Shown here: positions 47,300 through 57,485 of the stretch, in pieces
Layout of the letters: each line of letters opens with the position of its first letter
How positions within the stretch are numbered: the stretch's first letter is position 1
Assembly: GCA_050084985.1 (NCBI GenBank)
Contig: JBITNC010000001.1
Span: forward strand, 13,516,001 to 13,580,000
Direction: 5' to 3'
Length of the DNA stretch: 64,000 nt
DNA from: Nageia nagi
Lineage: Eukaryota; Pinophyta
Notes under the pieces: generated by a model
Databases searched by the model: none
What the model was told of the DNA's origin: nothing
Seen by the model: only the letters and a program-made list of their open reading frames with translations
Program-made: the position numbers and the translations under genes

Positions 47300-48197
47300 C
47301 TACACTCTCTCTCAAAATGGTCAAATTTACTACAATGATAGCATTTCACATTTGGCTTATCTCTTCCTCTATCTCTTGTACTAGATTCCCCTCTAGTACT
47401 TGCACTTACATAATTATCTTGGTCACCATATGAAATCTATTCTCTTCCTCTTCCTCATCCAAAATAGCCTTTTCTTCCTCCTCTTTCATTCTAACCTCTA
47501 CCTCTAGAGCCTCTACCTTGAGCTCTTCCATTATTACTTTCATTCTCCCTAGTTGAGAATGCTTATTCTTCACTTGTGCTAATATTGGACCTTCTCAAAA
47601 ACCTCTCTTCATGAGATGTAAGAGAACCAACTAATTGATCAAACTCCATAGTGGAAATATCTTTAGTCTCTCCAATCACAAGAGCCATATTATTCCATTT
47701 GGGCAATAAAATCCTCAAGACTTTTTTAATTACCAAGGTTTTATCTAAATCATCACCAATAGTGGCCATTTTATTTACTATGGCCTTCACCCTTACACAA
47801 TAATCACCCACACTCTCATTGTCATATTGTGTGAGATTCTCAAAATCTTTTCTACGGGTTTGAATTTTGACCTCCTTCACTTTGATACTTCCTTGGTAGC
47901 CTTCTTTCACAACTCTCCATGCATCAATAGCAATTTTATGGGTTGAAATTATTGAAAAAATGATCTTGTTAAGAGCATCTTGGATATGTGACAAAGCCAA
48001 TAAATTCTTTTTTTTCTTCTGTTTGGTCTCCTTTGCATCTTTACTCAAAATGCTCCAATCTTATAGCTCTTTGTAGCTATCTTCAACAATGTCCCATAAG
48101 TATTTTCCTTGCAAGAGAGTCATCATTTGAATGCTCCAATATTCATAATTTGATCCATCAAATTTCATGATTGTATTGAGTTTGAGTTGCTTGCCAT
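47300..48197 (-). pseudogene. gag: K gag (broken)
   Basis: It starts at ATG 48197 (MASNSNSIQS) with early stops, then an open stretch 48048-47563: HIQDALNKIIFSIISTHKIA, AWRVVKEGYQGS, KEVKIQTRRKDFENL and WNNMALVIGE, the UBN2-type Gag of copia elements. Arg/Glu-rich sequence follows, and a zinc knuckle CYHCSKFDHFEREC lies near 47345-47304. Gag forms the particle and binds RNA. Confidence 0.85.
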
Positions 48198-48311
48198 GAT
48201 AGTAGGTCTTTAACACAACTTGGATCTATAAAAGAAATTCTCTCTAAACTTTTTTGTTTTGCAAAATACCCACAATTTTTAAACCCAACAAAACTCAATC
48301 TGGATCTACTA

Positions 48312-48325
48312 GCTTTGATACCAAA
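48312..48325 (-). other. K primer-binding site
   Basis: The minus strand TTTGGTATCAAAGC adjoins the LTR end, fitting initiator-Met tRNA. Confidence 0.85.
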
Positions 48326-48326
48326 A

Positions 48327-48756
48327 TGAAATTTATAGTAATAACATTGTAATGAACAAAATGAAATTGAGATAGATCTTATTTTATATTGTGGAAATAT
48401 TACTATGATATTTTGTCAAACAATTGTTACACCAATCCAATCCAAAATCCAACCCAAAAATAAGTTTGGAACACTTATTTATACATCTTGGTGCTAACTA
48501 GATGAAAATAGAAAGAAAAACTAACTAGAAAGTATAAGAGAATGAGAAAAAACTACTTGGAACTAACAGGCTAAAATGTGGTCGCATTTCAAGCCAAATA
48601 TGTTAGGTGGGTATGTTTCTATAAAATGCAAGTGCATTTCCCAAATACGATAATGTTTCATATTCAAATGTGGTGAAGGGTTGCATTTTATTATTATGTA
48701 TGAAATTTGACTTTTGGATATCAAATTTTGGATCCTAATAAGGTCTATTTGCAACA
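48327..48756 (-). repeat. K 5' LTR
   Basis: About 430 bp, matching 43818-44339. It ends (plus strand) TTTGCAACA at 48756. Confidence 0.85.
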
Positions 48757-48760
48757 CACA

Positions 48761-48917
48761 GCCCCCTTTGGGTGGCCTACATGGCCCCCTTGGGGTGGCA
48801 TGCACGGCCCCCTTGGGGTGGCATGCACGGCCCCCTTTGGGTGGCCTGCATGGCCCCCTTAGTATGGCATGCACTTCCCCCTTTTGGTGGCCTACACATT
48901 CCCCTTAGGGTGAGTGA
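48761..48917 (-). repeat. 23-bp tandem array, right half
   Basis: Six full units start at 48761, 48784, 48807, 48830, 48853 and 48876, with a partial seventh. Each is of the form gccccct-tggggtggcatgcac. Units 2 and 3 are identical. This is the most GC-rich stretch of element B. It creates false short frames on both strands. Confidence 0.9.
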
Positions 48918-49495
48918 TGCATAGCTTGCATAGCCACTTTGGGCATGCAACTTGCGTAATTATTTTTTAATAATTACAAAAAAATAAATACACTATTTTC
49001 TATTAAAAAATATATCCTCTTTTTTGTTAAATTTATGTATTAAATTCAAATTTTAATAATTATAACTAAAGAAAAATAAATACACTTTTGTGTATTAAAC
49101 AATAGATCTTTTCCCCCTATTTTTTAATTTATAAGATATAGATAATTATCCTATCATAAGTGATAGGATTATTTGCAAATTTTTACAAACCATTTTTTGA
49201 AAACAAAATAAATATTGTAAAAAATTGTATGTTTTACAATTTTTTTATTAAAAAAATTGCAAATTTGTACTACTAACATGTAACTAGCATAAAATATTAG
49301 ATTTTATCCCATTATTCTAGCATAAAATATGATAGTGTAGATCTCAAATTTCAACTTCAAAAATAAGAGATTGAAATGATGTAATCATTGAGGTTTCAAA
49401 AAAAAATTGAAAACAAGTTTAAAGTTTAGATATACCTTTAGTGAGGGTTACCTCAAGATGATGAAGCTAAAATTTGAAGGAGATGACCACAAGGA
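48918..49495 (-). other. B leader, no gene
   Basis: AT-rich leader between the 23-bp array and the PBS. The part near the PBS ('gttacctcaag', 'ggagatgaccacaagg') parallels element A at 8060-8107 and element D just after 32494, tying the three together. Confidence 0.6.
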
Positions 49496-49508
49496 GGTTT
49501 TGCTACCA
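49496..49508 (-). other. B primer-binding site
   Basis: The minus strand TGGTAGCAAAACC is a decayed TGGTATCAGAGCC directly after the LTR. Confidence 0.65.
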
Positions 49509-50174
49509 TGTGAAGGAATTGAAGAATTCCACAACCAAGATCACTTATACCAATTTCAATAAATTAACACTCTAATTTCTCTCAAAGATAACAATCTCTT
49601 ATAAGACACAACAATACGTAATCTCACAAATTAACACACAAGAAGTACAGTGGTTCCTCTCTAAGAGAGTACATCTACTTGAATCTAAGTTTATTAATTC
49701 TCAAGATAAAATCTCTCTTACAAAATTTATATCACCTAGATCTCTAAACTAATAGGATAACAATGCTTCTACAAGTGTATGTTTTACAACAATCCTATCC
49801 TTCCTTTTATAAGCTCAAATCCTACTTTGGTACACCCTTTTACACAAGGGGAATACCAACATCCATAGGATATCCACATCCTCACATTAGGTGAAAATGG
49901 TAGGTGGAAGGATTTTTACCCATACCATAGTACATATGCTTATACTTGTATTTTAAGTAAGTTGGACAACATGCATATATAGATATAGCCCTAATATAAA
50001 ATAGATGGGACTCCATATTTTCATATATGGATAATCCACATAATAAATGAATTATTCTATATTACAAAATATTTTCTTTCTAACTTAGATATTATATATG
50101 TCCATTTAGTTTTTAAATAATTAGTAATAATATAACTAAGTTATTTACATAATAATGCATAACAAGTTCTAACA
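49509..50174 (-). repeat. B 5' LTR
   Basis: About 666 bp, matching 30696-31337. It begins (minus strand) TGTTAGAACTTGTTATG. Confidence 0.8.
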
Positions 50175-50346
50175 CCCTTAACTCTTACCCAATAGCAAGG
50201 GTAAGATCTCCAACTTCTCTTAGCAAATCTTTTGTGTGTGATACCACTATGATGTGGGTATCCCAAATCTTCAAACTCTTTTCAATTTTAACTTGAAACC
50301 CTCTATAAATTATTCCCTTTATTCCTAACAATATGGTAGAATCAAG
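50175..50346 (-). other. G leader, PBS-proximal fragment
   Basis: This short piece lies between the end of B and the PBS of G. No gene. Confidence 0.5.
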
Positions 50347-50358
50347 GCTTTAATACCA
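50347..50358 (-). other. G primer-binding site
   Basis: The minus strand TGGTATTAAAGC lies next to the LTR end; initiator-Met type with one change from TGGTATCAAAGC. Confidence 0.7.
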
Positions 50359-51753
50359 TTATGATGATTCACTCTAGGGATCACTCCTCAAACATGCCCT
50401 AGGAGAGGGAGTTTTGGCTTCAAGCTTCCAAACTAGTCTAGACAAGCTCAAAAATGCACCAATTTTACAATGACTAGATAGGGATGATAGCTTTAGCAAT
50501 AATAATTTGAAAAGCTCATATAAACACAATGTATAGCTAGGAATACCCAACATGAATTTGAACATGCAAAATATTTCTAGTAATCCAACATTGTAAATTG
50601 AGAGCAAAAATAAGATTTGAACAATATAATAACTACTCCAAAATTCAACATCCAAGAATAATGATACGAATGGAAAATTGACACAAAAAATATGTAATTG
50701 TATTGATAAAATAATGGTGAAGCATAATTATAATATTTTTGTTAACCTAATGAGCTTATTCCAAGACTACCTCTAATAGGATTTTTTTGGATGGGTCTAG
50801 GGCCTCACCAATCCCAGAAGCAGTGAGGCAAAAGTAGGTATCCTCTATAGCAATTATTATGGAACTAGTAATTTTCCTCTCAAGATGGTTAGAGTAAGTT
50901 CAAGGGTAACCTCCTATCCTCTTGATATCTCAAATGTAGGTCACCCCACAAATAGCAAAGATAGAGTCTCCACTCAATCCAAAATACAAGGATGAATAAC
51001 AAATTTAGCATATCTCATAATGACTATGAGCTATCCTTTTATAGGTGACGGTGATCATCTTCTAATATTTTATTTAGATGATCTGACGATGGAGAGATTT
51101 GATCAGTGTGCTTATGTATGTAATGTCTAATATGGGGAGCCTTGAGATGGATTAAATCACATCTAACATCCATGAATGCCAATGTCCAAGAGGGGTTGAT
51201 GACATAGTACCTCATGATTAGTGCCATAGGTCCAAGTGCTTTGGAGGACCAACATGGGATCTTGGGATGCTCACATGCCTAATGTTCATGCTTAAGGATC
51301 ATTCACTTGCCTCAAGATTGCTAATGCCTAGTTTGAAGTACCATGTCCATCCTTGGAGCTCCAAATGGCATCATAGTCAATGCAATCACCTAGAGGGATG
51401 GTCTACTATGAAGAAGGGAGCACTAATGATTAGAGATATATTTAATGCCAATAGTACAATCATCAAGGCTAAAATATGCAACATCTCATTTAATGAGATT
51501 GATATTGCATTTATAATTATAGTTTATTTGGTATTACAAATACAATATTATTGGCATTTTAGCAATTTACTAAACATAAATAATTAAATAAAAAGGCCAT
51601 TTGTTTTATAATCAAAGCTTTATTAAGTCTTTAAGTGGAATTTACAATATTTTGACCAAATTCTCCTAAGATAGACAAAATCACTCCTAAATTAATGTTC
51701 CCATTTATCAAAGGTGAAATGGTGAAAACACCCAAAAAAATAGGGATATTACA
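50359..51753 (-). repeat. G 5' LTR
   Basis: About 1.39 kb, ending (plus strand) GATATTACA. The right 570 bp match 26880-27450. The frame at 51267-51587 lies in this LTR and is not a gene. Confidence 0.65.
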
Positions 51754-51869
51754 AGGAGTTAATAGAATATTAGGGAAATATACCCTTTATTATTAAGAAT
51801 ATTTCTCCTAATTCCCCATGTCATTGTTCATGGTATCGATAACAACATTTCTCAACTCCCCCATAAATT

Positions 51870-52647
51870 TTTTGACACTTAATTTTGGTCCACCTAATGT
51901 GTTCCCCACTTAGGTATCTTATTATATTAATATGATGTAATTTCATTATATTAATATCATATTATATCATTTATGTTAATATATTGGCCCACTCAAGATA
52001 ACTCTCATATAATCTTTTCTTTATTTGTGCAAGGTAACCTAGCATTGATGCTAGCTTCTATGTGGAGATACTCTTTTATATTTAAAAGTAAGTATGATTA
52101 CATGAAAAAGTATGAAGATTCCATCTCAATAGCTAGTACCTACATTTAGGTGTTTCTCAACATCGCCTATTAAGAATGGGATCTTGTTATCACTTGAGCA
52201 TAGTTGTCACTCCATCTTTTGTAATTATATATTTGGCTTGGCTTGTCAATATTTTGTTGTGCATCAAATCTTGGTAGTGAATTATACTCATAAATAATTC
52301 TAGCATCCATGTTATCATGTGCATCCACGTTGCTATTTCTAGACCTAGCACCCACATTGAGCTTCTTTCTAATATTCTCCATGAGGTTTACACATCAAGG
52401 TCACATACTTCGGTAAGTTCAAGTCTATATATAATAAGCTTCTCCTAGTTAAGGATTTACAAGCATGTAGTTATCCCTTGATACCTTTCTCATTAGTGCA
52501 TTGGTGTTATCTTGATCCAATAGTCTGAGTATTGCTTTATTTACTTCTATTTTGTTATACTTTATATTATTATTCTTATGATCGAATGTTAATTTTCATT
52601 ATAATTTCTACTTAGGTTATGTTAGAGATCACTAAAAATATTAAACA
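51870..52647 (+). repeat. N 5' LTR
   Basis: Starts TTTTGACACTTAATTTTGG (TGTTGACACC in the partner) and ends AATATTAAACA. The copies align end to end without large gaps. Confidence 0.85.
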
Positions 52648-53119
52648 TATTGAACCCACCTGTCATAGAATTTCCACATCTTAATTAGGATTGGAAAGTG
52701 TTTCTCAAACCTACTTTGAATTTTTATTTTTGGAAAAAAAAAACTAGATTTTTCATTTTTAGGGCATCATATTTTCTATGAAATTTTTCATAGGAAGCCC
52801 TTGATTTTATTTGATTTTTATTTATCTTTATTTTCTACAAATTTAGAATTCCTTATTGCTTTTAAATTGTTGAAAATTTGAAGGTATTTTTTATTTTATA
52901 GAATTTCATTTTTGATCAAAACCCTCAATTTTGAACCTCATTTCTGAAAAGGTTTTGCTTGTTTATGCCCTAAAACTTTGTCCAAACCTTATCTATGCCC
53001 TAAACTTTGTCCAAACCTTATCTATTCATAGTAGGAAATTTTTAGAAGGCATGATTGGTTTTATTCTCATAAAATGATAGAAAACTCAATCTAAAATATT
53101 GGAAAATTTTATGAAAAGG

Positions 53120-53868
53120 TATGTGAAGATTTAGAGATCAATATACCAAAAGGTGGATGAGCAATTCATTGCAAAGCTATTTCCTGATAACATTAATCCT
53201 ATTCTTGGTGAAATAGGTCTTGATTATGTTAGAGGTTAATTTATGCATATGATTCACATGCTTATTGAGAAACAAATTTTTTATTAAGATCTAGTCAACT
53301 TAAGTATACAACTTCTAGCAAGGATAATCATAAAAAGTCACACCAAAAGAATAAGAATCATCAAGTAAATATGGTGGAACCAAGTACACATGAAGAAGAA
53401 AAAGAACCTTTATACAAGCTCCCTATAGCTCCCACATTAATGTTCAAAAATTGTTTAGCAAAGGGATTGATAGAACCTAAAAAGGGAAGAGAATATGGTG
53501 AAGATGAAAAGAATCTCCATTGGTACAAAGAGAACAATCATTGTTTATATCATTAAGTAAAAGGTCATTCTGTTAATGGGTGTATTGAAATGAAGAAAAA
53601 GTTGGATCAGCTTTTGGAAAATGGACAAGTTAATTATGTTACTAAGGAGGAATCTAATAAAGAAACTATGGCAGATGAAGATTACAATAGTATGATCAAC
53701 ATGGTTGCTCTTATCGAAGATTGTGCCCAACCACAACAAGGTAAGAAGGGAGGTAAGATTAAAATATTTCCTAAACATCATTATTTTTCTAATAAAATTA
53801 GATTATATGATTTATGCATGAAATATGGTCATCATAGAGAAGTTATCCATAATATTTTCAAGAATTAG
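53120..53868 (+). pseudogene. gag: N gag C-terminal region (broken)
   Basis: Upstream frames read VDEQFIAKLFPDNINPILGE. From 53371 one frame runs MVEPSTHEEEKEPLYKLPIA, then FKNCLAKGLIEPKKG and a zinc-finger-like CLYH..VKGHSVNGCIEMKKKLDQLL, in which a TAA at about 53554 replaces a Gln codon. It ends in a second Cys/His phrase (LYDLCMKYGHHREVIHN) at 53868. The C-x2-H-x4-GH-x4-C form with a following helix is that of Tat/Athila-side Gag proteins. No pol follows. Confidence 0.65.
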
Positions 53869-55429
53869 GTTATTAATGTTAATAATATTACAAGTGCTCT
53901 TGAAGATATGTTTGAATCTTTTAGATAGGTTAGCTTAATATAATCAAAAGATGATGCATCCCTTACTAAATATATTGAAAGTGAAGATGAAGAAAAAATA
54001 GAAGAGGAAAATTAAGATATCAACAAAACACTAAACATGATCATACATGATGTTGAATATGATGAACAATAAGAAGTATAGGAAGACAAGGTTGAATAGT
54101 ATAGCATTAAGACATATCAAGATGCAAATGAAGATATCTCTTTAGTTAATCAGAACTTGAAAGCAACCTTGGATACTAAGCATCCACACTAGGGGCAACA
54201 TTCATGCTACCATCATAGATCAAGGAAAAGGATAAGTTTACCAATAATTATCACTCACATATATCTCAAGAAGATCAAACCAAAGGAACATGCTTATTTA
54301 TATCATTTTGCTAAGATTCAAGAAATGAATCATCATTCAAAGGGAATAAACATCAAATTTGCACTTAACATAGATACTCTCTAGGTAATGTTTTCCATCT
54401 TTTTTATAAAAGATATACTTGCATTCTCATATAGATTAGTTATGCATTTTCATATAGAATAGATTGCATCATGCATTGTATACAACCCCTTCGTTGGTTG
54501 GGGGCATAATTAACCATCACTTGTTCCCTTTGTTGGTTGGGGATATAATTAACCATAATATCTTTATGTCTTTATATATTTATGTCTATATGGTCAATTT
54601 GATATGTTTATGTCAATCATCTTGTCCACTAGTCTACTTGTGGTTAAGTTTTTATTAAGTTTATCAGTTCAGTCATGGTTTTTCAAACGAAGTCATGCAT
54701 GAGATGGTTCAGAAAATGTCACATGGATAGATAGAATAATGTTTCAATTCATAATGGATCCATAAAAATATTTTAAAATTTTATGATCAATTTTTTCAAA
54801 TGAGAAAATGCATAAGTAACCTAGTGCCCGAGTTGGGGCATATTATTAGTTTATACTCTATCTTGGGGGCATGCCCTCAAGAATGCAAAGGTTATCTCCC
54901 TTAACTCTCATATGCTTGACTTATGATCATCTCTTACACATTATGCTTATTTTGGTCTCTTTATTATGATATACTCTCTTATAATAATTAGGTAAATCTA
55001 CATTTTGTTATGATTTCTTTATTATGATATACTCTCTTATAATAATTGGGGCATTATCATTATGACATGATTTTTTTATCTAACATATTTTTAAAATCTA
55101 TATTTTATTTGGAAGCTATTATTTTTTCATAGGATCCTCAACATCTACACTAATATTAGTGACCATGCTCACATTGGAATATATGCTAGGCTTATCATAT
55201 TTCATCACATTCCTCAAATAATTATTCTTTGATCTCGATTGATTCTACTTCATAAAAATCATTCTATCTCACAACCAAGGCAAAGAGGAGGTAATATACA
55301 TCATCATTCCTTGATGATTTAATAATTCTATAGCTAAACTAAGGTAGTATAAAAAAATTATTCTCTTTATCATTTAATTCCTTTGCAAGTATAATTCCAT
55401 TTCAAAAGTTTTCATTTCATTATACTTGC
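53869..55429 (+). other. N interior after gag, no recognisable gene
   Basis: Up to about 54150 there are acidic protein-like fragments (ESEDEEKIEEEN, VEYDEQ) interrupted by stops, possibly the end of the same protein. Beyond that it is AT-rich, with a duplicated phrase 'tttattatgatatactctc' near 54960 and 55018 and a 'cgttggttggggg' phrase repeated near 54490 and 54530. RT motifs are absent. Confidence 0.5.
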
Positions 55430-55442
55430 AAAGGGGAACATC
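55430..55442 (+). other. N polypurine tract
   Basis: CAAAGGGGAACATC precedes the LTR start TGTTGACACC. Confidence 0.65.
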
Positions 55443-56220
55443 TGTTGACACCTAATTTTGGTCCACCTGATGTGCTCCCCACTTAGGCATCTTATTATAT
55501 TAATATTATGTTATTTCATTATATGAATGTCATATTATATCAATTATGTTATATTGACCCACCTAAGATACCTCTCATGTAATATTTTCATTATTTGTGC
55601 AAGGTACCATAGTGTCGGCACTTGCTTCTATGTGGAGGTACTCTTTCATATTTAAAGGTAAGTATGATTACATGGGAAAGTATCAAGATTTCATCTCAAT
55701 AGCTAGTACATACTATTAGGTGTTTCTCAACACCACCTATTGAGATGAGGATCTTGTTATCACTTGATCATATCTATCACTCCATATTTCATAATTATAT
55801 GTTTGTATTGGCTTCAATATTCTATTATGCATAGAATCTTGGTGGTGAACTCTACTAATTAGGAACTCTAGCATCTGTGCTCCTATGCATACCTACGCTG
55901 CTATTTTAGGATCTAGTGCTTGTGCTAGCATGTGCACCCACATTGACCTTATTTCTACTATGATATGTGGGGTTCACATACTTTGACAAGTTCTAGTTTT
56001 CATATAATCAGCTTCTCATAGGTAAGGATTTATAGGTATGTATTTATCCCTTGATCCCTTTCCAATTAGTGCAGTCATGTTATCTTGATCCAATATTTTG
56101 AGTATTGCTTTATTTACTTCTATTTTGTCATACTTCATATTATTTTTCTTATGATCAAATGTTAATATTTATTATAATTTCTACTTAGGTTATCTTAGGG
56201 GTCACTAAAAATATTCAACA
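55443..56220 (+). repeat. N 3' LTR
   Basis: Starts TGTTGACACC and ends AATATTCAACA; 778 bp, matching the 5' LTR. Confidence 0.9.
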
Positions 56221-57109
56221 AAATCCTTAAGCTCCTTCTCCTCATCACACTTAAGCAAGGATATTGGAGGACACATGGCATCACCTTGCTTTGGTCATTT
56301 CTTTGGCTATGATTACAACAAATACAATCAATTAGCTTGAGAATATATTTGATTATGATTTCAATGATTACTAAGAAGTCTCATCATCCACACATAGGTG
56401 GCACTAGACCAAAAATAGGCTTTAGAGGTGGGCAATTTGAGGCAGTATGAGGTAGTAATTTTAAACTATCTACATTTAAGGTTTTAGAGGTAGATTTTAT
56501 GGGGAAATTTTAAATCATCCCCATAACATCATTAAGAGGTAGTTTAAAATTACCCCTCAAAACTTTCCATCTAAAAATATAAAAAATAAATATAAAGGTG
56601 TAGGTAGGAAGAAATAAATGGATGATGCAAGTGATTTTTAGGTGCCAATTTTTAACTACCCACATAAATCATAAGGAGATGATTTGAAATTGCCCCTTAA
56701 ATTGAACTAAAAAGAAATCCCACATAGAGAAACTTAGGTGGGAACTTAGAAAGTTATTATGGAATTTAAAGTTTTAAAATTTTTAGGGTAAGAGGTAAGA
56801 CGAGAAAGTGGCAATAGTGCAAGCATGTATATCTATTTTATTCTTGCATAATTTTCAAAATACATGACTATCAAGGATTAATAACTAATATTATTTTTGG
56901 AGCCTAAAAGAGGAGAGGAAAGGTGGGTATAGGGGGGAGAGGAGAGGCAAGGAGAATCAAATAGAGGCACCAATGCAACATGTAATCTTCAGCATCTTTA
57001 CATCATTCATCTTGTCTAACAATTTTTGAACTTTGTGTATTATTCCATATTTTGCATACATGTATTACGAACTAACAACTACTTTAGCATACAATTAATT
57101 ATAGTATTG
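56221..57109. other. Spacer with imperfect inverted repeat, no gene
   Basis: The arms 'tgaggtagtaattttaaact' (56448-) and 'agtttaaaattacccctca' (56541-56559) are inverted copies about 65 bp apart. A smaller palindrome-like 'ggggaaattttaaatcatcccc' lies between. A further related phrase occurs near 56680. This could be a decayed foldback/MITE. The rest is AT-rich and non-coding. Confidence 0.4.
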
Positions 57110-57485
57110 ACCATAGCCGCACTTGAGGGATATCTTCCTAAGAGGGACGTATTATCTCATATCTACCAAGAAAGTTTTTAGGAGTTCAAAGGGAGGTCAT
57201 TCTACTTCAAGATTACTTAAAGACCTTGAGCCAAGAAGCATATGAGTCACTAAGGAAAAATGGGAAGATTAGGGGATTGAAAAAGATCCCAAAATTTTAT
57301 GGATAAGCCAAGCTAATAGTTAGGGCTTGGCTACACAAATTGAAGACCTTATTTACCCTCAATCACATGATATATGAAGAAGCGATATTGATCACCATCA
57401 TGCACTTGGAGGGGCTTACACATGACTAGTGGTACCATGATAAGATCACCTAGGATCATAATTTCATTTTCATATTTGAGGAATT
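57110..57485 (+). pseudogene. gag: Gag fragment of another Ty3 element, cut by Y
   Basis: One frame near 57330-57485 reads YEEAILITIMHLEGLTHD, then WYHDKIT and DHNFIFIFEEF, a pattern typical of plant retrotransposon Gag (LEG-x-A-HxWW). TAG stands for Trp in the WW pair and for a likely Gln after KIT. The sequence breaks exactly at the Y insertion. Sequence from about 57110 is probably the same old element, without a clean frame. Confidence 0.55.

Larger units (their letters stand above)
43818..48756 (-). mobile_element. Element K: Ty1/copia, minus strand, decayed, nested in B
   Basis: LTRs lie at 48327-48756 (5') and 43818-44339 (3'), with PBS, gag, protease, integrase, RT and a shortened RNase H in copia order. 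The LTR ends are TG...CA (TGAAGTTTATAG and TTTGCAACA). The flanking five bases (TGTGG and CACAG) do not match, so no target duplication is visible. The insertion split a 23-bp tandem array of element B. Confidence 0.85.
30696..50174 (-). mobile_element. Element B: minus-strand A-family (LARD-like) element, split by D and K
   Basis: The LTRs at 30696-31337 (3') and 49509-50174 (5') match along their lengths. With D and K removed the interior is about 6.9 kb: 49508-48757, 43817-38284 and 31968-31338. The PBS and PPT are in the right places. There is no gag-pol of a known type, but a fossil coiled-coil ORF lies near 39230-38600. The interior also holds a 23-bp array, a 45-bp array and a roughly 60-bp array. 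The target duplication at its own ends is not clear to me. Confidence 0.7.
26880..51753 (-). mobile_element. Element G: Ty3/gypsy with gag and protease only, split by B
   Basis: On the minus strand: 5' LTR (51753-50359), PBS (50358-50347), leader (50346-50175, then 30695-28981), gag and protease (28980-27480), PPT and 3' LTR (from 27450 leftwards). The LTR ends match (GATATCACA at 27450 and GATATTACA at 51753 on the plus strand). About 570 bp are clearly shared (26880-27450 and 51185-51753). RT, RNase H and integrase are absent between protease and PPT. The 19.5-kb element B sits in the leader. Confidence 0.65.
51870..56220 (+). mobile_element. Element N: Ty3-type LTR element with only a gag remnant
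   Basis: Both LTRs are 778 bp (51870-52647 and 55443-56220) in direct orientation, with a PPT before the second. The flanks AAATT (51865-51869) and AAATC (56221-56225) are a 4/5 target duplication. The 2.8-kb interior shows a gag fragment and no protease, RT or integrase, so it could move only with enzymes from elsewhere. Confidence 0.75.

Noticed and set aside
48563-48908. Frames of about 100 and 64 codons on both strands over the GC-rich stretch
   Set aside because: Both are by-products of the 23-bp tandem array and the adjoining K LTR.
51754-51869. A TGGTATC phrase near 51830 as a PBS of another element
   Set aside because: Only about 116 bp remain between G and N, with no LTR partner; too little to support a call.
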